A stretch of DNA of 64,000 nucleotides. Source: Engraulis encrasicolus. Its lineage: Eukaryota; Chordata; Actinopteri; Clupeiformes; Engraulidae. Under the pieces are notes generated by a model. It was given only the letters and a program-made list of their open reading frames with translations. It searched no databases and was not told the origin of the DNA. The DNA is taken from positions 53,956,214 to 54,020,213 of the forward strand of contig NC_085869.1 of assembly GCF_034702125.1 (NCBI RefSeq), written 5' to 3'. A program made the position numbers and the translations under genes. This document shows positions 46,974 through 57,442 of the stretch, in pieces (the first letter of the stretch is position 1; each line of letters opens with the position of its first letter).

Positions 46974-47258
46974 AATATGCAACCTTGCGTCCTTCACTCG
47001 ACCTCGTACCAGGAAGTAAGACGTCGTGATGACATCACTGGCAACAGCATTATATTTCAATATCTCGCAAAAGCTCAATTGTAAAGTCATTTTCTCATTT
47101 GCAAACTGGATGGTGAATGAAGAATAGTCCTCCAAAATTGTTTTGGCAAGGCTGACAGCGGGGAAACTGTATTGTTTTCTCCACCCAGACGGGGCCAGGA
47201 GGCGGGCTGAGGCCATAAGCACAAGTGGAGGACGCAAGGTTGCATATTGGAAAGCACA
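46974..47258 (-). mobile_element. MITE family A, copy 3 (inverted, diverged)
   Basis: Ends GTTGCATTCCAATATGCAACC and GGTTGCATATTGGAAAGCACA are inverted. The interior has CAATTGTAAAGTCATTTTCTC and GGTGAATGAAGAATAGTCC-like complements of copies 1 and 2. The flanking 5-mers CCAGG and CCCTG are not a convincing duplication. The LINE tail begins a few bases beyond its right end. Confidence 0.8.
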
Positions 47259-47263
47259 CCCTG

Positions 47264-47264
47264 T

Positions 47265-47311
<47 letters not shown>

Positions 47312-48530
47312 TGTATTTGTATAGCACTGTATCATACAAGGCATGTAACTCAAAGTGCTTAACAAATGGGAAAAAGCATCATTGTTAGAGATGGATTTAA
47401 AAGGAGAGGTATAGAGGAGAGGCAGAAATAGCAGGAAGGCAGAGGAAGAAGAGTTAGATAGAGATTGTAGAGTCATAAGGTCAACGTAGGTTAGGACCAG
47501 GATTCTTAGATGCGTAAGGTCCATAGTGGCTGGGCCTAGCATAAGTCATAGATAGTCACACAGAGATTGGGCACTCAGATGCGGCCCCTGGTGGCATCAG
47601 GGGTGAGGAAAAACTCCCTTTCGCTTGAATCATAGTTTGTAGGGGGAAAAAAAGCTCAGTGAGGTCTGAGAAAAAAAAAACCCTATAGTCAGGAAGAAAC
47701 CTCAGGCAGAGACCAGCGGCCACCTAGGGGAGCCCCCTGCCAGGGCTGGTTGTGAGCAGTAAGGACGCTGCGGCAGCTGGGACACTATGACGCCTTGGCA
47801 GCTAGGAGTTGGCAAGGATGAAGAGGTGGGTCTTCAGCTGCTTCTTGAAGGAGTCGACGGAGCTGGCTGATCGGATCTCGATAGGGAGGGCGTTCCATCT
47901 CTTGGGCGCATAGCAAATGAACGCGGCGTCGCCAATCTTCTTTTGCGGGGGGTGGGGGTCCTTAGCAGCTTGGCATCAGTGGACCTGAGAGCTCGAGCAG
48001 GGGCATAAAAAGAGAGCATGTCAGAGATATAACTAGGGGCAAGTCCATTTAATGCTTTAAATACTGTCAGCAGAATCTTAAAGTCGATTCTGTATGAGAC
48101 AGGTAACCAGTGCAGGTCTGCCAAGACAGGAGTGATGTGCTCTCTCATTCTGGTTCTTGTTAGGATTCTTGCCGCAGAATTTTGAATGAGTTGCAATTTG
48201 TCAATTAATTTTTTGGGAGACCAGAGAAGAGAGCATTACAGTAGTCTAGCCTACTGGTGACAAAGGCATGAATAAGTTTCTCAGCGTCTTGTCGGGGGGG
48301 CATGCCGCACGCTTTGTTGACATTTCTAAGATGGAAAAAAGCAGATTTTGTTATCTTGTTGATGTAAGGCTCAAAGCTCAAATCCGAGTCTATGACCACA
48401 CCTAGGCTAGTAACCTTATCTTTAATGTGCATGCTTAGGTCACCTAGGCTTGAGGGACGGCCAGCCATGGAAATAAGAGTTCAGCCAATCCCATTGACCT
48501 TAATGTTCCAGTTTTTACACATGGCTATTC
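47264..48530 (-). mobile_element. L2-like LINE, 3' part, frameshifted
   Basis: On the minus strand this encodes the end of an L2-like reverse-transcriptase protein. Motifs in order are SLGVVIDSDLSF, FVTSRLDYCNALFSGLP, LQLIQNSAARILTRT, ITPVLADLHWLPVSYRIDFK, LNGLAPSYISDML, then in another frame WNALPIEIRSASSVDSFKK and the stop at 47804-47802. One base is lost in an A run near 48206, a second shift lies near 47900 and a third near 48470. The 3' untranslated part ends with CACTTTGAGTTAC-type sequence and an (ATT)n tail (47267-47310). Dead 5'-truncated copy. Confidence 0.9.
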
Positions 48531-49401
48531 ATGGAGCCTTTGACACACTGACATAGTTCCACTAGTTCCAGGAACACAGAAAGTGTGGTAAATGTAAATG
48601 TAATTCGTATCATCTTTGCTTGTTATGAAGTGGTTCTGTGTCTCTAGCGAACAGAAGGCCATTGCCAACTATTTCAATGTATGCGAATCACATCACCAAC
48701 TGACTCCCGCTTGTCAAAACTCTGAATTTCATACCTCTCGGGACCCCATGTGTTTTATATGCTATTGCAGTGACCTGAGGCAGGTCAAAACCAAAACTAG
48801 GGGCTTGCAAGGACAGTGTGTTTTAGGGGGATAAAATCAACAACTGTTATGTTGTGAACTCAACGGAACTGAAGGAATCCAGACAGGCAAGCACACAGGA
48901 ATTTAGGCAATAAGCCACGAGAGGCCGTGGGTTATGCTCGAATGCAGAAAGTAAACTCCCTGTTCCTGCCAGTTCAATGAACCAGCTGACCCCTATCAAT
49001 GATGTAATTAGTGAACCTGTGAAGCTGTTATCACCTGTGAGCAATAGGCAATGGCAGGACTTTCATTTTTACATGACATTTAGTAGACGCTTTTATCTAA
49101 AGTGACTCATAAAGTTGACTTTCTCAACACAGTCCATCTGTCGCTACATGTTGAAAGCCTTTGTAAGCTTCACTTAATTCTACCTAGAGATCTCAGCCCA
49201 GTTTATCTACTCTTTGTCAAAAACAGTAAGCAGTTCCTGGACACTGATCATTTTAACCTGACCCAGGAAAAGGAATTCAGAAAAAAAACTTTCTCACAAC
49301 CAGTGTGACAGGTGATTGCTACAGGCAAGAGATTGATGGAATGCTAATTGAATTAATCATCCTGTAGGTGATGGTAATAGACCAGATGATGTCTAATCAG
49401 T
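48531..49401. other. Upstream flank of the zinc-finger gene
   Basis: No gene is visible. At 49060-49112, TTACATGACATTTAGTAGACGCTTTTATCTAAAGTGACT is a remnant of a common fish SINE-like tail. The remainder is unique. Confidence 0.5.
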
Positions 49402-49407
49402 TATAAA
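49402..49407 (+). promoter_or_regulatory. TATA box of the zinc-finger gene
   Basis: TATAAA within CAGTTATAAAACCAAG lies about 110 bp before the chosen start codon. The expected start site is near 49430, leaving a short 5' untranslated region. The inference rests on position and the absence of a competing upstream exon. Confidence 0.55.
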
Positions 49408-49515
49408 ACCAAGAAGAAGAGGGAGAAGGAAGGTCACAAGACAGGTCACAAGAAGCTGTTTTTGATGATTCATTGGTTTAATATATTAATATTTACTCGT
49501 GTTCTACAATATAAA

Positions 49516-49729
49516 ATGTCAGCCCAGCTGCTGAAAAAAGAGAGGAAGGAAGAAGAATTTGGTGACTACCTATATGGTCCTCTTCAGACAAATGAGCAGG
49601 TGGAGGAAGTAGTTAGCTTTAAAACTGAAAAGGATGTGCCATCAACCATTACACACCAAGAATTTGAGATAATACCTGTGATTATTAAAAAAGAAGAGGA
49701 GGAAGATGATGGCTTTAGTCCTGCAACAG
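49516..49729 (+). CDS. Zinc-finger gene, acidic first coding exon
   Basis: This 71-codon exon is open from ATG 49516, which has A at -3 (AAAATGTC), to the donor ACAG-GTAGGT at 49730. It begins MSAQLLKKERKEEEFGDYLY and is rich in Glu, Asp and Lys, with IIKKEEEEDDG near its end. Such acidic exons commonly precede single finger-array exons in fish C2H2 families; no KRAB, BTB or SCAN domain is seen. An earlier in-frame ATG at 49465 would add 17 residues in a weaker context. One base is carried over the intron and joins exon 2 in frame (G+GC = Gly). The protein is probably a nuclear DNA-binding regulator; orthology is not assigned. Confidence 0.8.
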
Positions 49730-50446
49730 GTAGGTCATGTGGTTAGTCAATTTCATTTCCAAAGCACACATTCACTCTACGTGCACTATTAGAGTTTACA
49801 AAGGCAGTTTAGTTACTGGTTTTAATTCTAGTACCACTGAATAGAAAAAAAACAACTCCATGTGAGGGATGGGGGAGGGACACCAGTGTTGACAAATCAT
49901 TTCTGCTGTAAGTATGTGGGTCATTGTATTTTAAGTGCTTACAAATGAAAAACACTGACATCTTGAAGTTGTAATGGTGTGAAATATTAATGATCAGCTT
50001 GAGGGCTGAAGTGAATTGTTGCTTCTGAAGGAGTTAAGTGTCTGCCACTGTTTTTTTCCCCAAATATTTATGTTTTAGCATTGAGAAGCTGTTTACACGT
50101 AGGCCTATACAGATATTTTGAAAATGCTTTGGTGTACTCGTAGAGTTTTCGAATACTGATTTTCAAAACTCTGGATTTAAATATATTCCAGCTAAAAGGC
50201 TAAAACGCCCCTGTCGCAATGGAGTTTTTATTTTTATCCATAAACGGATGAAAATAAAAACTATATTTAAAAACCAGTACCAGACTAGCCCCCTAGTTGC
50301 ATTTGGTTTGCTCTGTTTCATCTATGAGGTCTTCCAACTACATGAAATCACCCTGAAGCATGTGGTGCCATATTGAAGGAACACAAGGGCAATGAACAAT
50401 ACACTAAACACATTTTTTCAAACATTCCTTATTTATGTCATGGCAG

Positions 50447-51585
50447 GCATCAATCCAAGAATCCAGCCTATCAGAAGTTGGGATATGAAGGAAAGAGGAG
50501 ACATGGAGAGACACTTGACACTGCCCTCCAAGCACAGGAAGCATTCACTGGACAGGAAGACCTATAAATGCACCCAGTGCTCTACAACCTTTCCCTCATC
50601 TTCAAAACTTGTGCATCACCAAAGAACACAGCACAACATCGGGCCCCATAAGTGTGGCGAATGCGGGAAGCTGTTCAGATATAGTTCGGAACTCAAACGA
50701 CATACCACAACACACACAGGAAAAAAGTCATCTTCAAAACTTGTGCATCACCAAAAAACACATCACGACAACAGGCCCCATAAGTGTGGTGAATGCGGGA
50801 AGCTGTTCAGATATAGTTCGGAACTCAAACGACATACCACAACACACACAAGAAAAAAGTCATCTTCAAAACTTGTGCATCACCAAAGAACACCGCACAA
50901 CATCGGGCCCCATAAGTGTGGCGAATGCGGGAAGCTGTTCAGATATAGTTCGGAACTCAAACGACATACCACAATACACACAGGAAAAAAGTCATCTTCA
51001 AAACTTGTGCATCACCAAAAAACACATCACGACAACAGGCCCCATAAGTGTGGCGAATGCGGGAAGCTGTTCAGATATAGTTCGGAACTCAAACGACATA
51101 CCACAACACACACAAGAAAAAAGTCATCTTCAAAACTTGTGCATCACCAAAGAACACCGCACAACATCGAGCCCCATAAGTGTGGCGAATGCGGGAAGCT
51201 GTTCAGATATAGTTCGGAACTCAAACGACATACCACAACACACACAGGAAAAAAGTCATCTTCAAAACTTGTGCATCACCAAAAAACACATCACGACAAC
51301 AGGCCCCATAAGTGTGGCGAATGCGGAAAGCTGTTTAGATATAGTTCGGAGCTCAAACGACATACCACAACACACACAGGAAAAAAGCCATTTCAATGTT
51401 TTCAATGTGGGAAAAGCTTCAGTCGCAAAGGTTGTCTCAAGACACATGAGATGATCCATTCTGGGGAAAAGCCATTTGAGTGTTCCAGCTGTGGAAAATG
51501 TTTTATTCAAAAGGTGGAACTCAAGAGGCACCAGGGGACCATTCCATCAACGGCGGTAACCCCAAATCCGAGCTCAAGTCGGTAA
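50447..51585 (+). CDS. C2H2 zinc-finger array exon, truncated by an insertion
   Basis: The exon begins after the acceptor GTCATGGCAG (50446) and continues exon 1 in frame. After about 45 residues comes one complete finger (YKCTQC...KLVHHQRTQH), then six nearly identical complete fingers, each with HKCGECGKLFRYSSELKRH. These are separated by orphan finger halves, SSSKLVHHQ-type, that keep the helix and His but lack the Cys pair. A normal finger (FQCFQCGKSFSRKGCLKTH) and the start of another (FECSSCGKCFIQKVELKRHQ) follow. At 51535 the frame enters the terminal repeat of a transposon, adds 16 foreign residues and stops at 51583-51585. The truncated product would be about 450 residues; before insertion about 598. 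The C2H2 family is certain; whether it is still expressed is unknown. Confidence 0.9.
50596..51387 (+). repeat. Six 132-bp tandem coding units in the finger array
   Basis: Units start at 50596, 50728, 50860, 50992, 51124 and 51256, each beginning TCATCTTCAAAACTTG. Odd and even units differ in a few positions (HNIG/E versus HDNR; THTGKK versus THTRKK), giving a 264-bp higher-order period. Near identity, including silent positions, indicates recent unequal exchange or gene conversion. Confidence 0.95.
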
Positions 51586-51975
51586 ACTAAGCTATTTTTA
51601 GACAGAGATCCGTTCCATCAGCCTTGCTAACCTGAAACTCAGCTGAGTTGCCACGGTAATTTATGCTCCAACGTTAACCTGGTAGCTCCCAGGTTTAACA
51701 CCAGGCTAAATTAATCAGTGTTGCATAAAACATGAACCTGGAAACAGCTGTCACAACGGGCACGTTCCGCATCATTTTACGAGATCAAAGCGAACCAGTC
51801 ACTCTATTTTAATAGTCTATGATGTGATAATGCCAGTAAAAACTACAATAGTTACCATTGTCTTTCATTTCGCGGGTTTTATGATAATCTGCACATTTTT
51901 AAAAACATTTATAGTGTTGATTTACTAACACAATATCGGACAATTCCTCCATAATACTGAAGACATGAATGGCAC

Positions 51976-52035
51976 AGTGGGCAGGTGCGCTGCGTAATAA
52001 GTGGTCGTCCCGGGTTCAAGTCCTGCGTGGCGACA
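51976..52035 (+). other. tRNA-like segment with B box
   Basis: Contains CAGTGGGCAGGTGCG as an A-box-like part and GGTTCAAGTCC as a canonical B box, spaced as in tRNA-derived sequences. It is degraded; no complete cloverleaf could be folded by eye. It is probably a SINE head or tRNA pseudogene within the transposon. Confidence 0.45.
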
Positions 52036-52340
52036 TGTTAGAAATAAAAACTTTATAACATATTTTTGCCTATTCTCTCCTTTGATGTCCCTTTGTGGCT
52101 TCATTTGATGTCAAGCACTAGGTCTACCAATAGGCCTAGGTCTACCTTAAATGTAGACCTTTGCTATTTTCAACATAGGCAATAAAAAAACGTCTTCACA
52201 ACCACCTTGCAGATGCCTACGCTTGGAGTTTGTATTGCAATGATTCAATTATCTCTGCCTAACGTTTTACCTAGTCTTGCCTGCTATCATAAAATAAATT
52301 CTTCTGAAAGATAAAATTAAAACAACTTAGATGATGCAAT

Positions 52341-53603
52341 TGTAGCAGAGTGGAGTTTCCTAAGATTTCAGACCTTTACTTGATTAGGTTTTAAAAGGTG
52401 ACTACGCCAGTCTCGTTAACGGGTGAGACAACCCAGGTGTTAATACACAATTTTCCCCCGACAGGTTCTGGATGAGGAACGAGGACACAGCTGTTAATAC
52501 ATATGATTCTCTTTATTTTCTCCTTGCACATCAAGTCTTTCTTTAAAAAGGGTGCAGGTAGGCAGGTAGGAGGACAAGTACAGTTCACTAGATATTCACA
52601 CACAAGCTTCCACAAGGTAGTAGGCGATGGTTATGTGTAAACCAGAAGGCTGAGGCCTGATGCCACCGAGAAGGCCAAGCTTAATATATATATTTAAATG
52701 AACAATCGCAACACTGTGAACTACAAAAAAACAACCACACAGTAAATCAAACACAAAGGAAAATATAGAGGCCTAAATAAAACGCCAAACTGATAAATAA
52801 ATCCAAAGTAAATAACTCAAAAAGAGATAGAAAATCACAGCACACAAGATATTTCACAGTGAAGCGATACTCAGAAATCAAACCAATCAGATGAGAGATT
52901 ATGCACTAATTCAGGTGAGTCAACACCGCCACAATAAGTCTACACAATGAAACCGAGCCAACCAACTGGTCTCCGGTGATTCACTCCTGGCCCCAGGAGT
53001 GGATGACCGGAGCCAGTCGTGCCAGACAGCACAAAGTGAGAAAACGTACACACCTGCGTAGGCCCAAAACAAGCCACTCACTACCTCCTGCTTACTAAAA
53101 GAGCTCGTAGTAAAACAAAACAAAACAAAACAAAACAAACCAGGGAAAAGACGGCGGTGTCCCCCCGCCCCCAACAGTAACATGCGTCTCTAACCCTCAA
53201 TGGGTACGGCAGAGCGGGCTAGGAGTTGAAAGGTCCTTCATCTCCACTGGACCCCACAAGCAGAGCTTGCCCAGTGGCTTTAAGTTGACACACACTCAAC
53301 CAAATCTCCAATGCCACTGCCACGATAACCAGCAGCGCACAAACGGCAAGCAATTGCCAGGTAGCTCAAACGAGCTCAGGTGCCAAACCTAGCGTCTAAT
53401 TGTCTAGCTACCTGGGTCAACCCGGAAGTGCAATTTATGCTGCTGTGAGGGATGCATCATTGCCCACTTTTCCCCTGGGTCCTAGCACCCCGCCCTGCCA
53501 ACCCACAGGTAAGACCTGTAAAAAACAAAAAACAGAAAAGCCAGAAGGCCAATCTCCCAATGTTGTGCACATACTCCTCTGACTACACATCCCACATGCT
53601 ACA
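52341..53603 (-). repeat. LTR, 3' copy (element on minus strand)
   Basis: 1263 bp, nearly identical to 54318-55581. Bounded by TGTAGCAG and TGCTACA, giving TG...CA ends on either strand. On the minus strand a purine-rich CAAAGTGGGGATG lies just outside it (53604-53620), fitting a polypurine tract, so this is the downstream LTR. Confidence 0.92.
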
Positions 53604-53726
53604 TACATCCCCACTTTGAAATGGCACCGTCCCGGTGCCACGCAGTATGCACCCCACTACATTGCCATGCCATACAATCACTACACACACACACACAGAC
53701 ACGCACACACGCACACACACACACTA

Positions 53727-54245
53727 TCACTTGCTAAATAGCAACTGGAGTAACACCATCACACACATGCATACACACACAACTAGACAATGGAGAACAC
53801 AGGATGGGGTCACACTGGGCTGGATAGACGTGGACATTCTCCTTGAGTCTGGAGTCCCACTGTTTGGACCATTCTCCGGCCCCCTTGGTGACTGTCTTCT
53901 GGTTGAGCGGCGCGTGGAAGCCCGCCCATTACCCCTTGACCAGGGTGTCGGCGAGGGTTGCGTCCCAGCATGAACCCGCGGCTCGTCACAGTTCCTTGCA
54001 AGATGACACGGCTGCCCACACCGCCAGCACGTGAAACTGGCCTCCTGCGACTCTGGTTGAGGTTGCTGCGATATACCCAGCCACCTGGACAGCACATCCA
54101 GCTGCCCTCGCTGATGCGCTGCCATCTCCCTCAACTCAGACAGTCCTTCCATAGTGCTTCTCTCCTGGGCTGCAACGTGGAACTGTGGTGTCCGCTGTAA
54201 GGGGGCAACCGCCGTCTTTCCCCAGCATAAAAACAAATAACCCAA
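53727..54245 (-). pseudogene. gag fragment with one CCHC zinc knuckle
   Basis: The minus-strand frame contains LSELREMAAHQRGQLDVLSR, then one knuckle C-x2-C-x4-H-x4-C (CWRCGQPCHLARNC), then an Arg/Pro/Ser-rich tail. A single knuckle with a basic tail is typical of gag nucleocapsid in LTR retrotransposons. The matrix and capsid parts are absent and no protease or polymerase follows, so it is a remnant. Confidence 0.75.
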
Positions 54246-54317
54246 AAAAAAATAAGAACCACGAGCTCTAAACCAACAGCTGTGCCTCAGAGGTCATCCT
54301 TAGCCGACTACGCCAAA

Positions 54318-55581
54318 TGTAGCAGAGAGGAGTTTCCTAAGATTTCAGACCTTTACTTGATTAGGTTTTAAAAGGTGACTACGCCAGTCTCGTTAACGGG
54401 TGAGACAACCCAGGTGTTAATACACAATTTTCCCCCGACAGGTTCTGGATGAGGAACGAGGACACAGCTGTTAATACATATGATTCTCTTTATTTTCTCC
54501 TTGCACATCAAGTCTTTCTTTAAAAAGGGTGCAGGTAGGCAGGTAGGAGGACAAGTACAGTTCACTAGATATTCACACACAAGCTTCCACAAGGTAGTAG
54601 GCGATGGTTATGTGTAAACCAGAAGGCTGAGGCCTGATGCCACCGAGAAGGCCTAGCTTAATATATATATTTAAATGAATAATCACAACACTGTGAACTA
54701 CAAAAACAACCACACAGCAAATCAAACACAAAGAAAAATATAGAGGCCTAAATAAAACGCCAAACTGATAAATAAATCCAAAGTAAATAACTCAAAAAGA
54801 GATAGAAAATCACAGCACACAAGATATTTCACAGTGAAGCGATACTCAGAAATCAAACCAATCAGATGAGAGATTATGCACTAATTCAGGTGAGTCAACA
54901 CCGCCACAATAAGTCTACACAATGAAACCGAGCCAACCAACTGGTCTCCGGTGATTCACTCCTGGCCCCAGGAGTGGATGACCGGAGCCAGTCGTGCCAG
55001 ACAGCACAAAGTGAGAAAACGTACACACCTGCGTAGGCCCAAAACAAGCCACTCACTACCTCCTGCTTACTAAAAGAGCTCGTAGTAAAACAAAACAAAA
55101 CAAAACAAAACAAAACAAACCAGGGAAAAGACGGCGGTGTCCCCCCGCCCCCAACAGTAACATGCGTCTCTAACCCTCAATGGGTACGGCAGAGCGGGCT
55201 AGGAGTTGAAAGGTCCTTCATCTCCACTGGACCCCACAAGCAGAGCTTGCCCAGTGGCTTTAAGTTGACACACACAACCAAATCTCCAACGCCACTGCCA
55301 CGATAACCAGCAGCGCACAAACGGCAAGCAATTGCCAGGTAGCTCAAACGAGCTCAGGTGCCAAACCTAGCGTCTAATTGTCTAGCTACCTGGGTCAACC
55401 CGGAAGTGCAATTTACGCTGCTGTGAGGGATGCATCATTGCCCACTTTTCCCCTGGGTCCTAGCACCCCGCCCTGCCAACCCACAGGTAAGACATGTAAA
55501 GGCAAAAAAAAAGAAAAGCCAGAAGGCCAATCTCCCAATGTTGTGAACATACTCCTCTGATTACACATCCCACATGCTACA
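54318..55581 (-). repeat. LTR, 5' copy (element on minus strand)
   Basis: 1264 bp, nearly identical to 52341-53603; differences are single bases and unit number in a short AAAAC repeat (six here, fewer in the other copy). Ends are TGTAGC...GCTACA. Confidence 0.92.
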
Positions 55582-55639
55582 CAATCATTTTATTTTTGCG
55601 CATTGAAATGATGGCAGTCGAGGTTAGGACGAGACTCTC

Positions 55640-55745
55640 GCTTCGATAACTGAGTTATGATCTGTCATTACGCATGGTGGGGATTGAACGCTGGTCTCTC
55701 AATCAAAGTGCGGTTGCGTTACCGCTCGCCTACAGGTAGGCGCCT
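55640..55745 (-). other. tRNA-like segment, minus strand
   Basis: On the minus strand it reads GTAGGCGAGCGGTAACGC (A-box-like) and GTTCAATCCCCACC (B-box-like) about 35 bases later. It lies near the right end of the transposon, opposite the tRNA-like segment at 51976-52035. The two are not close copies. Confidence 0.45.
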
Positions 55746-56018
55746 GACATCTCTGACAAAGACTTGATTTGAAAAGCCATGCCCGAGTCTACAACATGAT
55801 CGTATTTTCGACAATCGTCGATATGGACTTCCCATGTACAACGTGCACGAGCGCAACGCCAGCTTTGATGAGCGCGGCTGAAGTGAAACTAGCCAAGACG
55901 CAGCTGATCCTCAGTGGTGGAACGGCGTCTGCCTCAAGTTTCAGCTGCTGTTAGTTGAAACTCCGCTTTTGCTCGTAAGCGCCGCTGAATTCAGCGCCAA
56001 TGATGGAATGGTCCCCAG

Positions 56019-56513
56019 GTCATCCATTCAGGCGAGAAGCCCTTTCGTTGTTGTCAATGTGGACATTGCTTTATTGATAAGACCCGACTCAAAGCACATG
56101 AGATGATCCATTCTGGAGAGAAACCATATCAGTGTTCTGATTGTGGAAAAGCTTTTAGCTGGAAGCATTTACTCAAGAGCCACCAGATCATCCATTCAGA
56201 AAAGCCATTTCATTGTTCTGTGTGTCAAAAGGGATTTCACCGTAAACGTTCCCTTGTTGCACACCAGTGGACCCATGACAAAAGTCATGTAGAGGAAAAA
56301 CCATTGCTATGCAGTCACTGCGGAAAATCTTTTCGTACTACCCGTGATCTCAGGAGACATGAAATGACCCATACAGGGGAAAAGCGGTTTGTCTGTTCTC
56401 ACTGTGGAAAGGGTTTCATTCAGAAAAGTAATCTTCAGAGACACTTCAGGGGAATTCATGCTGGAAGCAATCATGTGACTGTGGAAAAGCTTCCAACCAG
56501 AAAAGTTCTCTAA
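56019..56513 (+). pseudogene. Severed C-terminal zinc-finger half of the same gene
   Basis: From 56019 the frame reads VIHSGEKPF, exactly the missing end and linker of the finger broken at 51534. Five complete C2H2 fingers follow: FRCCQCGHCF, YQCSDCGKAF, FHCSVCQKGF, LLCSHCGKSF and FVCSHCGKGF, each with its HxxxH or HxxxxH pair. The stop is TAA at 56511-56513. It has no promoter or start of its own; an ATG at 56103 inside the array could start only a partial protein. The upstream part is closed by a stop within the transposon, so this half is stranded unless the insertion is absent in other alleles or spliced out. No suitable donor was seen for splicing. Confidence 0.88.
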
Positions 56514-56628
56514 AACTACACTTAACATCTCATAACAGCAGTGACAGTCACAGCATTGTTTGGTTGTGTTGGATTAGATCGATTTATCACATTTTGCATG
56601 TCTGTATCTTGTTCTGTGTTTTCAAACA

Positions 56629-56634
56629 AATAAA
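56629..56634 (+). terminator. Poly(A) signal of the zinc-finger gene
   Basis: AATAAA within CAAATAAAAAACC, 116 bp after the stop codon. It marks the original 3' end of the gene on the far side of the insertion. Confidence 0.6.
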
Positions 56635-56639
56635 AAACC

Positions 56640-57442
56640 TGAGCACATTCTGAATTCGCTGGATGGATGTTATGTGAGAGATAGTAGCTTGTGAGGCAGT
56701 CATTATTAATATTAATATATTATTGTTATGCATCACAACAGTATGCATGGATCCTATTTAAAGGTGGAGCTTTTGAACAAGCTCATGATATTGTGTAAAT
56801 AAATGCATTTCAGCATTGTGGAATTGGAATTAATTAAAACTTGGTCATGGGCAATGACTCAATGAACACTTCAAAACGTGTCTAAGATGTAAATAAAGCA
56901 TGCACAAATGTCTATAGCTGCTTTTCACAGCCAATATTATGCCAACTTATGTGTATACCAGCTCACTGGCTTGTTGCACTTGCAGTATTTTAAAAAAATC
57001 ATCTATTTGTTTTGTTTCTTATTTTAACTAGTACAATGGAATGATCAGTCCTTGGTCAGTAAAGCAATAAATGATATTGGAAGAGTAGCCTATAATCAAA
57101 AAATACCCACACACCCGTATTCCAACCACACCACACACAATTGCATGCAAATCCCACACACCCACACACGCATATCACAGTCATACATATCCCCTCCCAG
57201 ATGAAAAGCTATAGGCTAGGCATAATTCACTGTCTGGGAAAAAAACCCGCCAGAAAATACAGTGTTTTTGGACATCAGAAAGGAATACGGAGACAAGTTC
57301 ATTAAACCTTTTGTGGGATCATGGTGACATAAAAATCAACTGAACAACTGCATTTTTCTCAAGTAGTTTTGTACTTCTTAGTTTGGTAGAAAGTGTACCC
57401 CCCATCTCTCATAACTTCTATCCCCTGCTAACTTAATTCATG
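56640..57442. other. AT-rich 3' flank, nothing recognised
   Basis: No exon or inverted-repeat element identified; a short CA-rich part lies near 57110-57170. Confidence 0.5.

Larger units (their letters stand above)
52341..55581 (-). mobile_element. Internally deleted LTR retrotransposon
   Basis: Two 1.26-kb LTRs enclose only 714 bp (53604-54317). The flanking CAAT (52337-52340 and 55582-55585) is a 4-bp target duplication. Immediately after the upstream LTR the minus strand reads TTTGGCGTAGTCGGCTAA, the expected position of a tRNA primer-binding site. Only a nucleocapsid-like gag piece survives and there is no pol, so the copy depends on relatives for mobility. The LTRs differ by few positions, so insertion was recent. 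Probably Ty3/gypsy-like, an inference from gag style only. Confidence 0.9.
51535..56015. mobile_element. 4.48-kb inverted-repeat DNA element inserted in the zinc-finger exon
   Basis: The ends GGGACCATTCCATCA and TGATGGAATGGTCCC are perfect inverted repeats, followed by partly matching GGCG. The element is flanked by the 3-bp repeat CAG (51532-51534 and 56016-56018). A 3-bp duplication and GGG...CCC ends fit PIF/Harbinger-type elements, though CAG is not their usual TWA target. Removing the 3241-bp LTR element inside leaves about 1.24 kb with no transposase, so it is non-autonomous. tRNA-like segments lie near both ends. It disrupts the codon series between ...KRHQ and VIHSGEKP. Confidence 0.85.

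Noticed and set aside
46969..47263. 5-bp target duplication for the third family-A MITE
   Set aside because: The flanking 5-mers CCAGG and CCCTG match at only three positions; the right flank is taken by the LINE tail.
50609..51454. 281-codon second frame through the finger array
   Set aside because: Shadow frame held open because the 132-bp unit is a multiple of three and highly homogenised; only the C2H2 frame has domain structure.
51976..52035. Functional tRNA gene
   Set aside because: A and B boxes are recognisable but no complete acceptor stem or anticodon arm could be folded.
51535..56018. The transposon acting as a clean intron
   Set aside because: An AG acceptor exists at the right end (TCCCCAG), but there is no donor at the left end, and the nearest GTAAAC donor near 51580 gives the wrong phase.
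49402..56513. Two separate zinc-finger genes
   Set aside because: The second array has no start or promoter and completes the broken finger of the first in frame across a 3-bp duplication; a single disrupted gene explains it better.
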